64,000 nt of DNA from Prosthecobacter debontii (GCA_945873125.1 CAMCBV010000014.1:1-64000); one strand, 5' to 3'. Counted from the first letter of the stretch, positions 15,427 to 25,354 are shown. Notes: generated by a model not told the origin, from the sequence alone. Program-made: numbers and translations.

Positions 15427-17517
15427 ATGACCGAATACCACAACCGCGAACTTTCCTGGCTAGAATTCAACCAGCGTGTCCTTGATCAAGCATTCAAAGA
15501 GTCGATGCCACTTTTGGAGCGTGTGAAATTTCTCGCCATCACCGCATCGAACCTCGATGAGTTTTTTCAAGTCCGAGTTGGATCTTTGATGCTTCAAAAA
15601 CGCAGCGGCCGGAAAACCCGCGACAATTCGGGCTATACTCCGCTTCGGAATCTTAGCGCCATTCGCGAACGGGTGCTCAAAATGAATGCGGATCAGTATC
15701 AGCTCCTCACTCAAACCCTGCTTCCAAGGCTGGCGGAAAAGGGAATCGTCATGCTTTCCGCCGAGCAACTCAGCGCTGCGCAACGTGCTCAAACAGCTGC
15801 GATTTTTGAAGACAACATCTCTCCGCTGCTCACGCCTCTGGCGGTCGATCCCAACTCGCCGCCGCCCAATGTTCCAGCGCTTCATCTTGTGCTGGCCTGC
15901 CGTTTGAACGATCCCGCAGACGGATCCTCGCGTCACGTGTTGATTCCGATTCATGAAAATTTACCTCGCCGCATTTCGGTTCAGACAGAGGACGGAAATC
16001 ACGCGTTCATTCTCATTGAGGATCTTGTGGCCTCGCATGCGTATCAATTGTTTCCGGGAGAAACCGTTGCCGCCAGCACGGCATTTCGTGTGACCCGAAA
16101 TGGCGATATCGCTGTAGATGAGGAAGATGCCACGGATCTCGCCGATGAAATGGAAGACGTTCTCACCGCGCGTCGTTTCGCCGATACCGTCCGCCTTGAA
16201 ATGCGGGCCGACGCGCCGCGTGATCTTACATTGATGATTCGCTCGGTGACTTCATCGACCCAGCATGAAATCTACCGTCATGATGGTCCGCTGGGTTTGG
16301 CCTCGTTCATGGAACTGGCGTTCCTCCCAGATTTCGATCACCTCCGTGATGAAGAATGGTCAGCTCAGAACAGCCCGTCAATCACGCCGGGAGTTTCCAT
16401 GTTTGAAACGATTGCCGCGAATGATCTTCTTCTTTTCCATCCATATGAATCCTTCGATCCGGTGATCCATCTCATTGAAGAGGCGGCTGTGGATCCGGAT
16501 GTGATCGCCATCAAGCAGATCCTTTATCGCACGGCCCGCCAATCGCGTATCATGGACGCGCTCATCAAAGCTGCGGAGAACGGCAAACATGTGACCGCCT
16601 TGGTTGAACTGAAAGCCCGCTTCGACGAAGCTCGGAATCTCACCCGCGCGGATGAACTGCAACGCGCCGGAGCCCAAATTGTTTACGGGGTTAAAAATCT
16701 CAAAACTCACGCGAAAATTTGCCTCATTGTCCGCCGCGAATCCGGGCGTCTGCGCCGTTATGTGCATCTCGGTACGGGAAATTATAACGAAACGACTTCT
16801 CGGCTTTACACGGATCTTTCCTATTTCACCTGCAAATCCGAATACGGAAACGACGCCTCATTGCTGTTCAATGCGGTGACGGGTCGTTCAAAACTGCTTC
16901 GCTTCCAACGCCTCGTTCCCGCACCATCCGCGATGAAGCCGAGGTTGCTTGATTTTATTGCCGGAGAAACCGAACGCGCGAAACAAGGACTGCCTGCAAA
17001 AATCATGGCGAAAACCAATTCGCTTCAAGATTCAGACATCATTGCCGCGCTCTACGCCGCTTCACAAGCCGGCGTAGAAGTTCAACTCAATGTCCGGGGC
17101 ATTTGCTGCCTCATTCCTGGTAAGAAATTCTCCAAGAACATCGAGGTCGTGTCCGTGATCGATCGCTTCCTCGAACATGCGCGCGTGTTTTATTTCCACC
17201 AAGGAGGCGAACCCGAAGTGTTCATCGCCTCGGCGGATTGGATGACTCGTAACCTTGAAAAACGCGTGGAACTGATGATCCCGATTGAGGACAAAACCAT
17301 CAAGCGTCGGCTTATTAAAATTCTCGAAACCTATTTCAAAGATAATCAAAACGCCTACCGCATCCAACCCGATGGCACTTCAAAACCCATCATCGCAAAG
17401 AAAGGCGAAAAGCCGTTCCGCGCCCAAGAGTATTTTCACTCCCAAGCCAAGCGCGCAGCCAAAGCAAGGGAACACGAGCGCTCCATGACCTTCGAGCCCC
17501 ACGTGCCGCAAGATTAA
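15427..17517 (+). CDS. ppk1: Polyphosphate kinase 1
   Basis: PPK1 reversibly makes polyphosphate from ATP via a phosphohistidine. The 696-aa protein has the N-terminal YHNRELSWLEFNQRVLDQA, the middle SASNLDEFFQVRVGSL region and the phospholipase D-like C-terminal halves. VYGVKNLKTHAKICLIVRRE carries the catalytic His and is followed by YVHLGTGNYNETTSRLYTDL; the second half has NVRGICCLIPG and FIASADWMTRNLEKRVELM. Length and order of motifs are normal. Confidence 0.96.
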   Translation: MTEYHNRELSWLEFNQRVLDQAFKESMPLLERVKFLAITASNLDEFFQVRVGSLMLQKRSGRKTRDNSGYTPLRNLSAIRERVLKMNADQYQLLTQTLLPRLAEKGIVMLSAEQLSAAQRAQTAAIFEDNISPLLTPLAVDPNSPPPNVPALHLVLACRLNDPADGSSRHVLIPIHENLPRRISVQTEDGNHAFILIEDLVASHAYQLFPGETVAASTAFRVTRNGDIAVDEEDATDLADEMEDVLTARRFADTVRLEMRADAPRDLTLMIRSVTSSTQHEIYRHDGPLGLASFMELAFLPDFDHLRDEEWSAQNSPSITPGVSMFETIAANDLLLFHPYESFDPVIHLIEEAAVDPDVIAIKQILYRTARQSRIMDALIKAAENGKHVTALVELKARFDEARNLTRADELQRAGAQIVYGVKNLKTHAKICLIVRRESGRLRRYVHLGTGNYNETTSRLYTDLSYFTCKSEYGNDASLLFNAVTGRSKLLRFQRLVPAPSAMKPRLLDFIAGETERAKQGLPAKIMAKTNSLQDSDIIAALYAASQAGVEVQLNVRGICCLIPGKKFSKNIEVVSVIDRFLEHARVFYFHQGGEPEVFIASADWMTRNLEKRVELMIPIEDKTIKRRLIKILETYFKDNQNAYRIQPDGTSKPIIAKKGEKPFRAQEYFHSQAKRAAKAREHERSMTFEPHVPQD

Positions 17518-17525
17518 TATGGCGG

Positions 17526-17548
17526 CGGCGATCTTCGGTCGCCGTTTT
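17526..17548 (+). terminator. Probable terminator after ppk1
   Basis: CGGCGA and TCGCCG pair around a TCTTCGG loop and are followed by TTTT. It lies 9 bp after the ppk1 stop codon. Confidence 0.55.
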
Positions 17549-17619
17549 AATGTATCCGGTAAATGACTCGCGCCCGCTGATAAGTCTAACATATTACATG
17601 CTTCTGATATCTCCTCATC

Positions 17620-18540
17620 ATGATCCGAATTTTATCTTTTTTATCTGTTGTTCTTCTCTTTGTGATTTCGGTGGCAAGCGCCTCTGAGAAGCTGTTAGAA
17701 GGTAAAAAAACCATCCTCATTCTTGGGGACAGCATCACTCAGGCGGGGGATTATGTGATGAATTTCGATGCTTGGCTGGTGAAGAAATATCCCGCGCGCC
17801 GCTTTGTCGTCATCAATGCGGGAGTCGGCAGCGAAACAGTTTCAGGGCTCAGCGAGGAAAATCACGCTGGCGGCCGTTTTCCAAGACCTGACTTGCATGA
17901 GAGATTGGACCGGGTTCTCGCAAAAACGAAACCGGATCTTATCATCGCCTGTTACGGGATGAACTGCGGGATTTATAAGGAGCTGGACGAAGAGAGAAGC
18001 GCACGCTTCCGCGACGGCCTTATCCGCCTGCGTGCCGCCGCCAAAACATGCAACGCGGAGATCGTGCATGTGACGCCACCGATTTTCGATAACCATGGCA
18101 AGCCGGGCTTCGATTATGACAGCGTGTTAAGTGCTTATTCCGAATGGATGGTGAAACAGCGCGACAAGGGTTGGCATGTTGTCGATCTTCACTCCGAGAT
18201 GCGCGCAAAAATCGAGCAAGCGAAAGCAAGCGATCCGAAATTCACCGTGCAAAAGGATGGGGTCCACCCGGACGGCGCGGGTCATTGGATGATGGCGCAA
18301 TCATTGATCTCTTTTTTTGGGGATCCGACATCGGCTCGTCTGGCTTCTGCGAATGAATGGCTCGACAGCGCGAGACTCGCTGCGATCAAACAAAGAATGC
18401 AACTCTACCAGAAGGCCATTCACGCGGAAACCAAACCGCTACGCCCCGGGATTCCACAGGGAGGAACTCTCGAGCTTGCGGCAACGGAAGCAAAGAAGCT
18501 CGAAGATCTCATTCATATAGGCGAGCAGAAGAACCCATAA
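17620..18540 (+). CDS. Exported SGNH/GDSL hydrolase
   Basis: The 306-aa protein has a signal peptide (about residues 1-22) and then LILGDSITQAGDYV, block I of SGNH esterases with the catalytic Ser. INAGVGSETVSG matches block II, CYGMNCG block III and DGVHPDGAGHWMMA carries the catalytic Asp-His of block V. Family members de-acetylate or hydrolyse esters on carbohydrates. It precedes a second exported hydrolase, which fits extracellular glycan processing; the substrate is unknown. Confidence 0.85.
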   Translation: MIRILSFLSVVLLFVISVASASEKLLEGKKTILILGDSITQAGDYVMNFDAWLVKKYPARRFVVINAGVGSETVSGLSEENHAGGRFPRPDLHERLDRVLAKTKPDLIIACYGMNCGIYKELDEERSARFRDGLIRLRAAAKTCNAEIVHVTPPIFDNHGKPGFDYDSVLSAYSEWMVKQRDKGWHVVDLHSEMRAKIEQAKASDPKFTVQKDGVHPDGAGHWMMAQSLISFFGDPTSARLASANEWLDSARLAAIKQRMQLYQKAIHAETKPLRPGIPQGGTLELAATEAKKLEDLIHIGEQKNP

Positions 18541-18693
18541 CCGCGTCTGAGCAACGGCTTTTCACACGCACTTTTATAAGAAAAGAAAGAGCGATCCGCT
18601 TTAGGATTTTTTGCTTCATGCCTGCCATGGGATGCATTAACCTATCTCTTTCCGGCTGAGAGTGGTATCTATCCAACTCTTTTTCCTCTTCTT

Positions 18694-19788
18694 ATGGCCT
18701 TCCCATTCAAAACCCTTGTCTTATTTGCCATCTTTTGTGTTGAGGTCTTTGCGGCAGAGACCGTGATGAAAGACATGCAAGGCATGGACTGCCATGTTTA
18801 CACGCCGGATCCGATGGATCCCGCCAAGACCTATCAACTGGTTGTTGGTGTGCATGGTGCCGGCGGTAAGGGCAATGGCGCTGCCGGCATGAAAGGCTGG
18901 GCGAATCGTGGTGATGTGATTGTCATCGGCCCGTCATTTGAAACAAAAGGCGAACGTCCTTATCAAAACGGCGATGGCATCCATGCGGAAAAACTCATCG
19001 CGTTATTTGAGGCGCTCAAAAAAACCTACAAGTTGCGTGATCAGATGTTCCTATACGGCTTTTCCGGTGGCAGTCAGTTCACGCATCGCTTCACCATGTT
19101 GAATCCAAAATATGTCTGCGGGGTCTCCGCGCATTCCGGGGGTTCATGGGCGACGGACCAATACGGTGAAATGACTGCTGCCGCGAAGAAAATTCCCTTC
19201 GCCATTTCATGCGGAGAGAATGATACGGCGAAATCTTTCCCCGAAGCTCCGTTTAACCGGCTTGAGTGGTATGGCCGCTTCCGTGATGAAATGGATAAAA
19301 AGAATTTTTGTTATATCGGCGGAACATGGCCAGGCGTCGGGCATTCCGCGTCAGCTGGCGTTTGGGATTTTACCAAACAATGCTTCCAGCTCGCAACCGG
19401 CTTACCGGGTGAATCTGCGACTCAGGAAGTCGAGATCAGCCCCAATTGGAAGAACCTGGATAAGATCAAAAAAGTAGTCACAACGGCTTCAGTGAAACCC
19501 ACGCCAATCAAACCTCCTGTCAACGGGGCGGAGCTCGATAAAATGGCGCAAGCTGCTTTCGCCAGAGCGGACAGAGAGCAAGTTCCGGATGATTTGCTGG
19601 TGGGATTCATGAAAAAATATCCACCAATTCTCTGGAAAGATAAGCCAGGTTCGACAAAATTGTTAGAACAATGCAGGGCCGCCGCAACTGCTTGGCAGTC
19701 CGCTGCAAAAGAGAAAAATATGTGGAACGATGTGCTCAAACTGCAGTTTTCCGAATTCACCGCAGGTCTGAACATGAAGGTGGAGTGA
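18694..19788 (+). CDS. Exported alpha/beta hydrolase (PHB depolymerase/feruloyl-esterase type)
   Basis: A signal peptide (about 1-20) is followed by VVGVHGAGGKGNGAAGMKGW, the oxyanion-hole region, and FLYGFSGGSQFTHRF, where GFSGGSQ is the nucleophile elbow (Ser at about residue 130). GHSASAG at about 215 may hold the catalytic His. The 364-aa protein has a C-terminal region of about 120 residues (after the triad) that I do not recognise. Related enzymes split esters of polyhydroxyalkanoates or plant phenolics. Confidence 0.7.
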   Translation: MAFPFKTLVLFAIFCVEVFAAETVMKDMQGMDCHVYTPDPMDPAKTYQLVVGVHGAGGKGNGAAGMKGWANRGDVIVIGPSFETKGERPYQNGDGIHAEKLIALFEALKKTYKLRDQMFLYGFSGGSQFTHRFTMLNPKYVCGVSAHSGGSWATDQYGEMTAAAKKIPFAISCGENDTAKSFPEAPFNRLEWYGRFRDEMDKKNFCYIGGTWPGVGHSASAGVWDFTKQCFQLATGLPGESATQEVEISPNWKNLDKIKKVVTTASVKPTPIKPPVNGAELDKMAQAAFARADREQVPDDLLVGFMKKYPPILWKDKPGSTKLLEQCRAAATAWQSAAKEKNMWNDVLKLQFSEFTAGLNMKVE

Positions 19789-19844
19789 AATTTACAACGC
19801 CTTTACACAAAGCCGGCCTTTCATGGTGCTAATCTCGCAGTCTC

Positions 19845-20378
19845 ATGAAAACATCCATCCATGCAACCCTGCTTTGTGTCCTATCCATCGGTCTAAGCTC
19901 AGCCTTCGCCGATGCGCCAAAAAATCCCCACGTCGACATCCAGGCTTTCCTCAAAGATGCCCGTGCCGTCGAAATCCAACGCGTCAATCGTGTGATCGAT
20001 CAAGAGGCATTTCTCAAAATGGCCGCAGAAAAAGGTACGATGATTCTGGATGCCCGTAGTGCCGATAAATTTGCCATGCTCCACGTCAAAGACGCAGTCA
20101 GCCTGCCGTTCACCGATTTCACCGAAGAATCCCTAGCAAAAGTTTTTCCCGATAAAAACACACGCATTCTTATCTACTGCAACAACAACTTCAGTCATGC
20201 ACCTCGCGCCATGGCGCTAAAATCAGCCGGAGCTTCACTCAATATTTCAACGCTGATTGCCCTCCAAACTTACGGCTACAAAAACGTCTATGAACTCGGT
20301 GGCTACATCGATGTTAAAAAGTCGAAGCTACCATTTTCCGGCAGCGACGTGAAAACCCTAGATCTGCCCCAATCTTGA
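19845..20378 (+). CDS. Exported rhodanese-like protein
   Basis: The 177-aa protein has a signal peptide (cut after about residue 22, SSAFADA) and one rhodanese domain: MILDARSADKFAMLHVKDAVSLPF, then ILIYCNNNFSHAPRAM, in which Cys107 or so is the active-site cysteine. Its periplasmic location suggests a sulfur-transfer or redox role. It ends 19 bp before a large palindrome. Confidence 0.8.
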   Translation: MKTSIHATLLCVLSIGLSSAFADAPKNPHVDIQAFLKDARAVEIQRVNRVIDQEAFLKMAAEKGTMILDARSADKFAMLHVKDAVSLPFTDFTEESLAKVFPDKNTRILIYCNNNFSHAPRAMALKSAGASLNISTLIALQTYGYKNVYELGGYIDVKKSKLPFSGSDVKTLDLPQS

Positions 20379-20396
20379 ATCGCCCATTTTCTCCAG

Positions 20397-20434
20397 CTCA
20401 CAATGATTGTCATGGCCACGACAATCATTGTGAG
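20397..20434. promoter_or_regulatory. 38-bp near-perfect palindrome
   Basis: CTCACAATGATTGTC and its exact reverse complement GACAATCATTGTGAG flank ATGGCCAC, whose centre TGGCCA is itself palindromic, so only one base pair breaks the symmetry. There is no T-run, so it is not a standard terminator. It lies in the 217-bp gap between the rhodanese gene and the DUF1549 gene. Confidence 0.65.
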
Positions 20435-20595
20435 AGCAAGGAGACTTGGAGAAGATTTCTCGGCATGCGTTGTTGGAGGCGTTTTGGCACTCTACCGCGA
20501 TGAGCGTCGTTTGGCTGCCAGCATGCTTTGAAATTTGACGATGAGTCGTCTCGTAGCTATTTGTTCTTAGAACATAGCCCGATTCAGATTTTCTC

Positions 20596-23500
20596 ATGCC
20601 ACTCCCAAACCGCTCCGTTTTGATTTTTTCCTCGCTCGGCCTCGCCGCCATGGTCGGCGGAGGCATGTGGCTCGCAAATAAAAAATCTTTTCCCTCTGTC
20701 GCACTTAATCAATCGCCCACGCATCATTCAGTGAGCATCCCGGAAACGGTTAGCTTCAATGCGCATATTCGGCCCATCCTCTCTGATAAATGCTTCTCTT
20801 GCCATGGGTTCGATTCGACCACACGCAAGGAGAATCTCAGGCTTGATACTGCGGAGGGAGCTTATGCGGCATTGGAAAGCGATCAGAAAAAGCGTGCGAT
20901 TATTCCTGAAAACACCAAAGACAGCGTCGTTTGGCAGCGAATCATGACGGCCGACGAGGACGATGTCATGCCGCCTCCGGATTTTCACAAGCCTCTTACG
21001 GATGTTGAGAAAAAGCTGATCACTCGCTGGATTGAGCAAGGCGCGAAATACCAGGAGCACTGGGCTTTTGCACAGATTATCAAGCCCGTCGTTCCTGACA
21101 AAAGCACCCAAAATCCCATTGATGCTTTTGTTCGCAGCAACTTGAAGGAACTGGGCCTGAAGCCGGCACCTCGTGCCGATAAAGCGACTCTGCTGCGCCG
21201 ACTCTCGCTTGATCTCACCGGTCTCCCTCCAACGCCAGATGAGCTTCAGGCCTTTTTATCGGATGCGTCCGCAGATGCCTATAAAAAGCAAGTGGAGCGC
21301 CTGCTTGCCTCGCCGCGTTATGGTGAGCGCATGGCGGTCTCCTGGCTCGATGCGGTTCGTTACGCGGATACGGTCGGCTATCACGGCGATCAGAATGCGC
21401 GCATTTTTCCTTTTCGGGATTACGTGATCAACGCCTTCAATGCGAACAAACCGTTTGATCAGTTCACACGTGAGCAACTTGCCGGTGATCTGATGGCGAA
21501 TCCAACTGACGAGCAGAAAATCGCCACCGGATTTCTGCGGCTCAATCTCATGACTCGGGAAGGCGGTGCTCAGGAAAAGGAGTATCTTGCAAAGTATGCC
21601 GGCGATCGAGTGCGCGCGATCGGCGGAGCATGGCTCGGCCTGACAACGGGTTGTGCGGAGTGCCACGATCATAAGTTCGACCCGTTCACGACGCGGGATT
21701 TCTATTCCCTTGCGGCATTCTTCAACGATATCCGTCAATGGGGGATTTATGCCAATTACAATAACACGCCGAACCCCGATCTTCCCGGTTTTAACAACGA
21801 GTCACCCTTTCCTCCCGAATTGTTTGCCAAAAACCCAGCCGTTCAAAAGCGCTTGCAAAAGGCACATGATGCGGCGGTGGACTCCGTAAAAGGTATGGCA
21901 TGCAAGCCGGAAGAGCTTCAGGCATGGCGCAAGACCGCGGCAGCTTTCATTACGGCGAATCAAGACGGTTGGCTTCCATTGAAAGCTATTTCCATCACCC
22001 GCAGTGGTGCGCCAAATGACAAACTCACACAAGCGGACGACAAGACCATTCGGGTCTCAGGCCAACCGGTCCCCAAAGATGTGATCACCGTTACCTACAC
22101 CATTCCTGCGGCCACCCCGATCAAGACCCTGCGTTTGGAAGTGTTGCCAGATGCGGCTAACGGCAATCGCGTTGGGCGTCGACCTGATGGAAAGTTCATC
22201 ATTCTCCCGACTTTTTCCATCGATGGCCAAAAAGCTGCCATCTCGTATCAACAAGCGGATCGGCGCACTCCGGCAAAATATTCCCACGGCAATCAGTCGC
22301 CATTGCTTGAAGAAACATGGCAGTCCGCACCCGCAGTTTTTGAGGAGCCGTCGGATGCCGCAAGCCTGCCGCATCACGCGCATTATCATTTGAAGCAGTC
22401 GATTTCATCGCACGGCAACAGCACGCTGACGCTTACCCTCGCCTCATCCGATATCGGAAAATTTCGCTTAAGCGTAAGCCCGTTCGCCGATCCGATCCCG
22501 GGCGAACCAACGGCCTACCGGCCGGCGCTTGCGTCAGCATTGCGAGACGATTCTTCCAGTCCATCTGAAATGGCAGCTGCATTCGTTCTCTCCACGGTAG
22601 CGAGTGACAAACTTCCTCCCGAATACATGAAGGCACGCACCGAGATGCTCGCTGCCCATGCCGGGTATGCTCACTCAATGATTGCGCAGCCACTGCCGCC
22701 CGAAAAAATTCCCCAAGGGCATATCCTGCCGCGGGGCGATTGGATGAATCCCGGGGAAAAAGTGGAGCCAGCCTTCCCTACCTTCCTCGACAAAGGAACG
22801 ACCAAGACGGGTAAGCGTCTCAGCCGCATGGATCTCGCGAACTGGTTGCTAGCTCCGGAAAATCCTCTGACTTCTCGCCATTTTTGCAATCGCCTGTGGA
22901 AGCAGTTCTTTGGAAAGGGCTTCTCCAACATTCTCGACGACTTGGGAAATCAGGGCCAGTGGCCATCTCATCCGCTGCTCATCGATTGGCTGGCGTCCGA
23001 ATTCCAAACCTCCGGCTGGGATGTGAAGCACATGGTGCGTCTCTTGGTGACTTCTGAAACGTATTGCCAAGTTTCTGCAAAGAATCCGGAACTTGCCGAA
23101 CTCGATCCCGATAACCGCCTGCTCTCGGAACAATCGGCACGTCGTCTGGATGCGGAATTTGTTCGCGACAACGCTCTCGCGATCGCTGGCTTGCTCCGCA
23201 CGGACGAAACGGGCGGCCCTTCGATCCTGCCCTATCAGGCCGAGGATTATTGGGAGAATCTCAATTTCCCTGAGCGAAAATACCTTTCATCCACCGGATC
23301 GGATCAATATCGCCGCGGGGTTTATGTTCACTGGCAACGCACCTTCATCCATCCCATGATGGCCGCCTTTGACGCTCCCTCTCGCGAGGAATGTGCCGCT
23401 GATCGCTTCCAATCGAACTCCCCCCAACAAGCTCTCGCGCTTCTCAATGATCCGACATTCGTCGAGTCGGCGAAAGCCCTTGCCAAACGCCTCGATAGAG

Positions 23501-23697
23501 AAGTCAACCAAGGAACCGATGCGGATAAAATCGAACGTGCCTATTTGTTGGCAATTTCAAGAAAGCCAAGCGCTCAAGAAAAATCCAACCTGATCGCCTT
23601 CTTGGAAAAACTTCGCAAAGAAGATCCGAAAACCGATGCGATGGAACAACTCTGCCGGGTCATTCTTAACCTTCACGAAACCATTACTCGATTCTAA
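20596..23697 (+). CDS. DUF1549/DUF1553 protein with Planctomycete-type cytochrome c domain
   Basis: This 1033-aa exported protein starts with a membrane anchor or signal segment and then CFSCH (Cys66, Cys69, His70), the haem-binding motif of the PSCyt1 domain. The DUF1549 domain (RRLSLDLTGLPPTPDE, about 195-400) includes AWLGLTTGCAECHDHKFDPFTTRDFY, a second CxxCH at about 351-355. DUF1553 (about 760-1020) includes NPLTSRHFCNRLWKQFFGKGFS and QSNSPQQALALLNDP. In PVC bacteria such proteins are encoded with a DUF1501 partner and are thought to work in extracellular polysaccharide degradation. The partner follows at 23911. Confidence 0.93.
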   Translation: MPLPNRSVLIFSSLGLAAMVGGGMWLANKKSFPSVALNQSPTHHSVSIPETVSFNAHIRPILSDKCFSCHGFDSTTRKENLRLDTAEGAYAALESDQKKRAIIPENTKDSVVWQRIMTADEDDVMPPPDFHKPLTDVEKKLITRWIEQGAKYQEHWAFAQIIKPVVPDKSTQNPIDAFVRSNLKELGLKPAPRADKATLLRRLSLDLTGLPPTPDELQAFLSDASADAYKKQVERLLASPRYGERMAVSWLDAVRYADTVGYHGDQNARIFPFRDYVINAFNANKPFDQFTREQLAGDLMANPTDEQKIATGFLRLNLMTREGGAQEKEYLAKYAGDRVRAIGGAWLGLTTGCAECHDHKFDPFTTRDFYSLAAFFNDIRQWGIYANYNNTPNPDLPGFNNESPFPPELFAKNPAVQKRLQKAHDAAVDSVKGMACKPEELQAWRKTAAAFITANQDGWLPLKAISITRSGAPNDKLTQADDKTIRVSGQPVPKDVITVTYTIPAATPIKTLRLEVLPDAANGNRVGRRPDGKFIILPTFSIDGQKAAISYQQADRRTPAKYSHGNQSPLLEETWQSAPAVFEEPSDAASLPHHAHYHLKQSISSHGNSTLTLTLASSDIGKFRLSVSPFADPIPGEPTAYRPALASALRDDSSSPSEMAAAFVLSTVASDKLPPEYMKARTEMLAAHAGYAHSMIAQPLPPEKIPQGHILPRGDWMNPGEKVEPAFPTFLDKGTTKTGKRLSRMDLANWLLAPENPLTSRHFCNRLWKQFFGKGFSNILDDLGNQGQWPSHPLLIDWLASEFQTSGWDVKHMVRLLVTSETYCQVSAKNPELAELDPDNRLLSEQSARRLDAEFVRDNALAIAGLLRTDETGGPSILPYQAEDYWENLNFPERKYLSSTGSDQYRRGVYVHWQRTFIHPMMAAFDAPSREECAADRFQSNSPQQALALLNDPTFVESAKALAKRLDREVNQGTDADKIERAYLLAISRKPSAQEKSNLIAFLEKLRKEDPKTDAMEQLCRVILNLHETITRF

Positions 23698-23731
23698 AGA
23701 GGGTGAGGGAGAAATAGAGAGACTGGGAGAA

Positions 23732-23914
23732 ATGATTATGAGAATCAACCGTCATACTGAACTTGAAGTCTTCAAGAAAGGCTGTCCAGTAGCTATGGAG
23801 ATTTTTTATGAAATTCGTGGGGTTCCCTCGGAGGAGCGCTATTCACTTCCAGCGAAAAAATCATCTCCCCATCACCCCATCACTTCCTCAACCCCTTTTC
23901 CCCGATCATCATGA
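23732..23914 (+). pseudogene. Truncated four-helix bundle protein (23S rRNA IVP family)
   Basis: The frame reads RHTELEVFKKGCPVAMEIFYEI...PSEERYSL, the first helix and loop of the four-helix bundle (IVP) family, whose members are about 120 aa. After 44 residues the similarity ends in low-complexity Pro/Ser codons. This looks like a truncated gene inside the DUF1549-DUF1501 operon. Confidence 0.6.
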
Positions 23915-25332
23915 ACGCCCACGAACTACAAAACGCCCTCCAAACCGACTGGTCGCGCAGGACTTTTCTGAAAAGAAGTTTCGCCGGACTCGGCGGGATC
24001 GCGCTTTCTCAGTTTGCGGAGGGGATGTCCATGCCCCGAATTTTTGAACAGGGAGGACTGCATTTTCCTGCGAAAGCCAAGCGCGTTATTCATCTCTGCA
24101 TGGCGGGTGGTCCGTCGCATTTGGAATCGTTCGATCCCAAACCCGAGCTCAATCGCCTCAACGGCAATCCTTTTCCGGAATCCTTTACGAAAGGTCAGCA
24201 ACTCGCCCAGCTACAAGGTCACAAACTCATCGCTCGTGGTTCGTTCACGGGCTTCAAGAAATACGGGAAAGCAGGTATCGAAATTTCCGATCTGTTTCCG
24301 CATATCGGATCCATGGCGGATGATATCTGTGTGATTCGCTCCATGGTCACGGAACAGATCAACCACGATCCCGCTCATGCTTTCATGAACTCTGGTTCGA
24401 TCTTGAAAGGTCGTCCCAGCATGGGGTCATGGTTGCTTTACGGTCTTGGAACAGAAACGCAAAATCTACCCGGATATGTGGTCATGGTCTCCAAGGGAGA
24501 TTTTGCGGACCAACCCATTTCCTCACGTCAGTGGTCGGCAGGATTCTTGCCATCACGTTTCCAAGGCGTGCAGTTTCAGTCAAAAGGCGATGCCGTCCAC
24601 TACGTCGGGAGTCCGGAAGGCGTTTGTCAGTCGACCCAGCGCCAGGTGATTGAGGAAGTCCAACGTCTCAACGGCATGTTACGCGATCATCACTATGATC
24701 CGGAAATCGAAACCCGTATTGCCCAATATGAAATGGCGTTCCGCATGCAGTCATCTGTGCCAGACCTTACCGATATGAAAGGTGAGCCTCAGCATATCCT
24801 TGACATGTATGGGGTTAAGGAAGCGGGGGATGGTTCATTCGCCTCCAACTGCCTGCTTGCACGTCGCATGCTGGAGCGCGGGGTGCGTTTCGTTCAGCTC
24901 TATCATCGGGGTTGGGATCAACACAGCAACATCGATAAACAAATGCCGAAATCCGCGTTGTTGACCGATCAGGCTTCCGCGGCCCTTATTAAGGATCTAA
25001 AGCAGCGCGGTATGTTGGAAGATACGCTTGTTATCTGGGGCGGCGAGTTTGGGCGCACCCCGATGGGACAAGGCTCAGGCCGAGATCACCACATCCGGGC
25101 ATTCTCGATCTGGATGGCCGGAGCAGGAATCAAAGGCGGCCATGTCCATGGCGCCACAGACGAGCTCGGCTACAACTCTGTCGATCAGGTTGTTCACGTC
25201 CGTGATCTTCACGCCACTTTGTTAGAGCGCTTCGGCATCGATCACACGAGGTTCACCAAAAAATTCCAAGGACTCGATTACAAACTCACAGGAGTTGAGC
25301 CAGCGAAGGTGGTTAAAGGGATTATCGCGTAA
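23911..25332 (+). CDS. DUF1501 protein, Tat-exported
   Basis: The 473-aa protein has a twin-arginine signal (SRRTFLKRSFAGLGGIALSQFA; Arg16-Arg17) and the DUF1501 core: FPAKAKRVIHLCMAGGPSHLESFDPKP, SPHIGSMADDICVIRSMV-like text and WGGEFGRTPMGQGSGRDHH. The fold belongs to the alkaline phosphatase/sulfatase-like group. It overlaps the remnant gene before it by 4 bases and is the usual partner of DUF1549/DUF1553 proteins. The true activity of the family is not established. Confidence 0.92.
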   Translation: MNAHELQNALQTDWSRRTFLKRSFAGLGGIALSQFAEGMSMPRIFEQGGLHFPAKAKRVIHLCMAGGPSHLESFDPKPELNRLNGNPFPESFTKGQQLAQLQGHKLIARGSFTGFKKYGKAGIEISDLFPHIGSMADDICVIRSMVTEQINHDPAHAFMNSGSILKGRPSMGSWLLYGLGTETQNLPGYVVMVSKGDFADQPISSRQWSAGFLPSRFQGVQFQSKGDAVHYVGSPEGVCQSTQRQVIEEVQRLNGMLRDHHYDPEIETRIAQYEMAFRMQSSVPDLTDMKGEPQHILDMYGVKEAGDGSFASNCLLARRMLERGVRFVQLYHRGWDQHSNIDKQMPKSALLTDQASAALIKDLKQRGMLEDTLVIWGGEFGRTPMGQGSGRDHHIRAFSIWMAGAGIKGGHVHGATDELGYNSVDQVVHVRDLHATLLERFGIDHTRFTKKFQGLDYKLTGVEPAKVVKGIIA

Positions 25333-25354
25333 AAGGGAGGCGCGCGCGCAACTC

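Noticed and set aside
20563-20575. TGTTC-TTA-GAACA as a LexA-type site before the DUF1549 gene
   Set aside because: The spacer is 3 bases, whereas the motif described for Verrucomicrobia LexA has four; the gene is not a DNA-damage gene.
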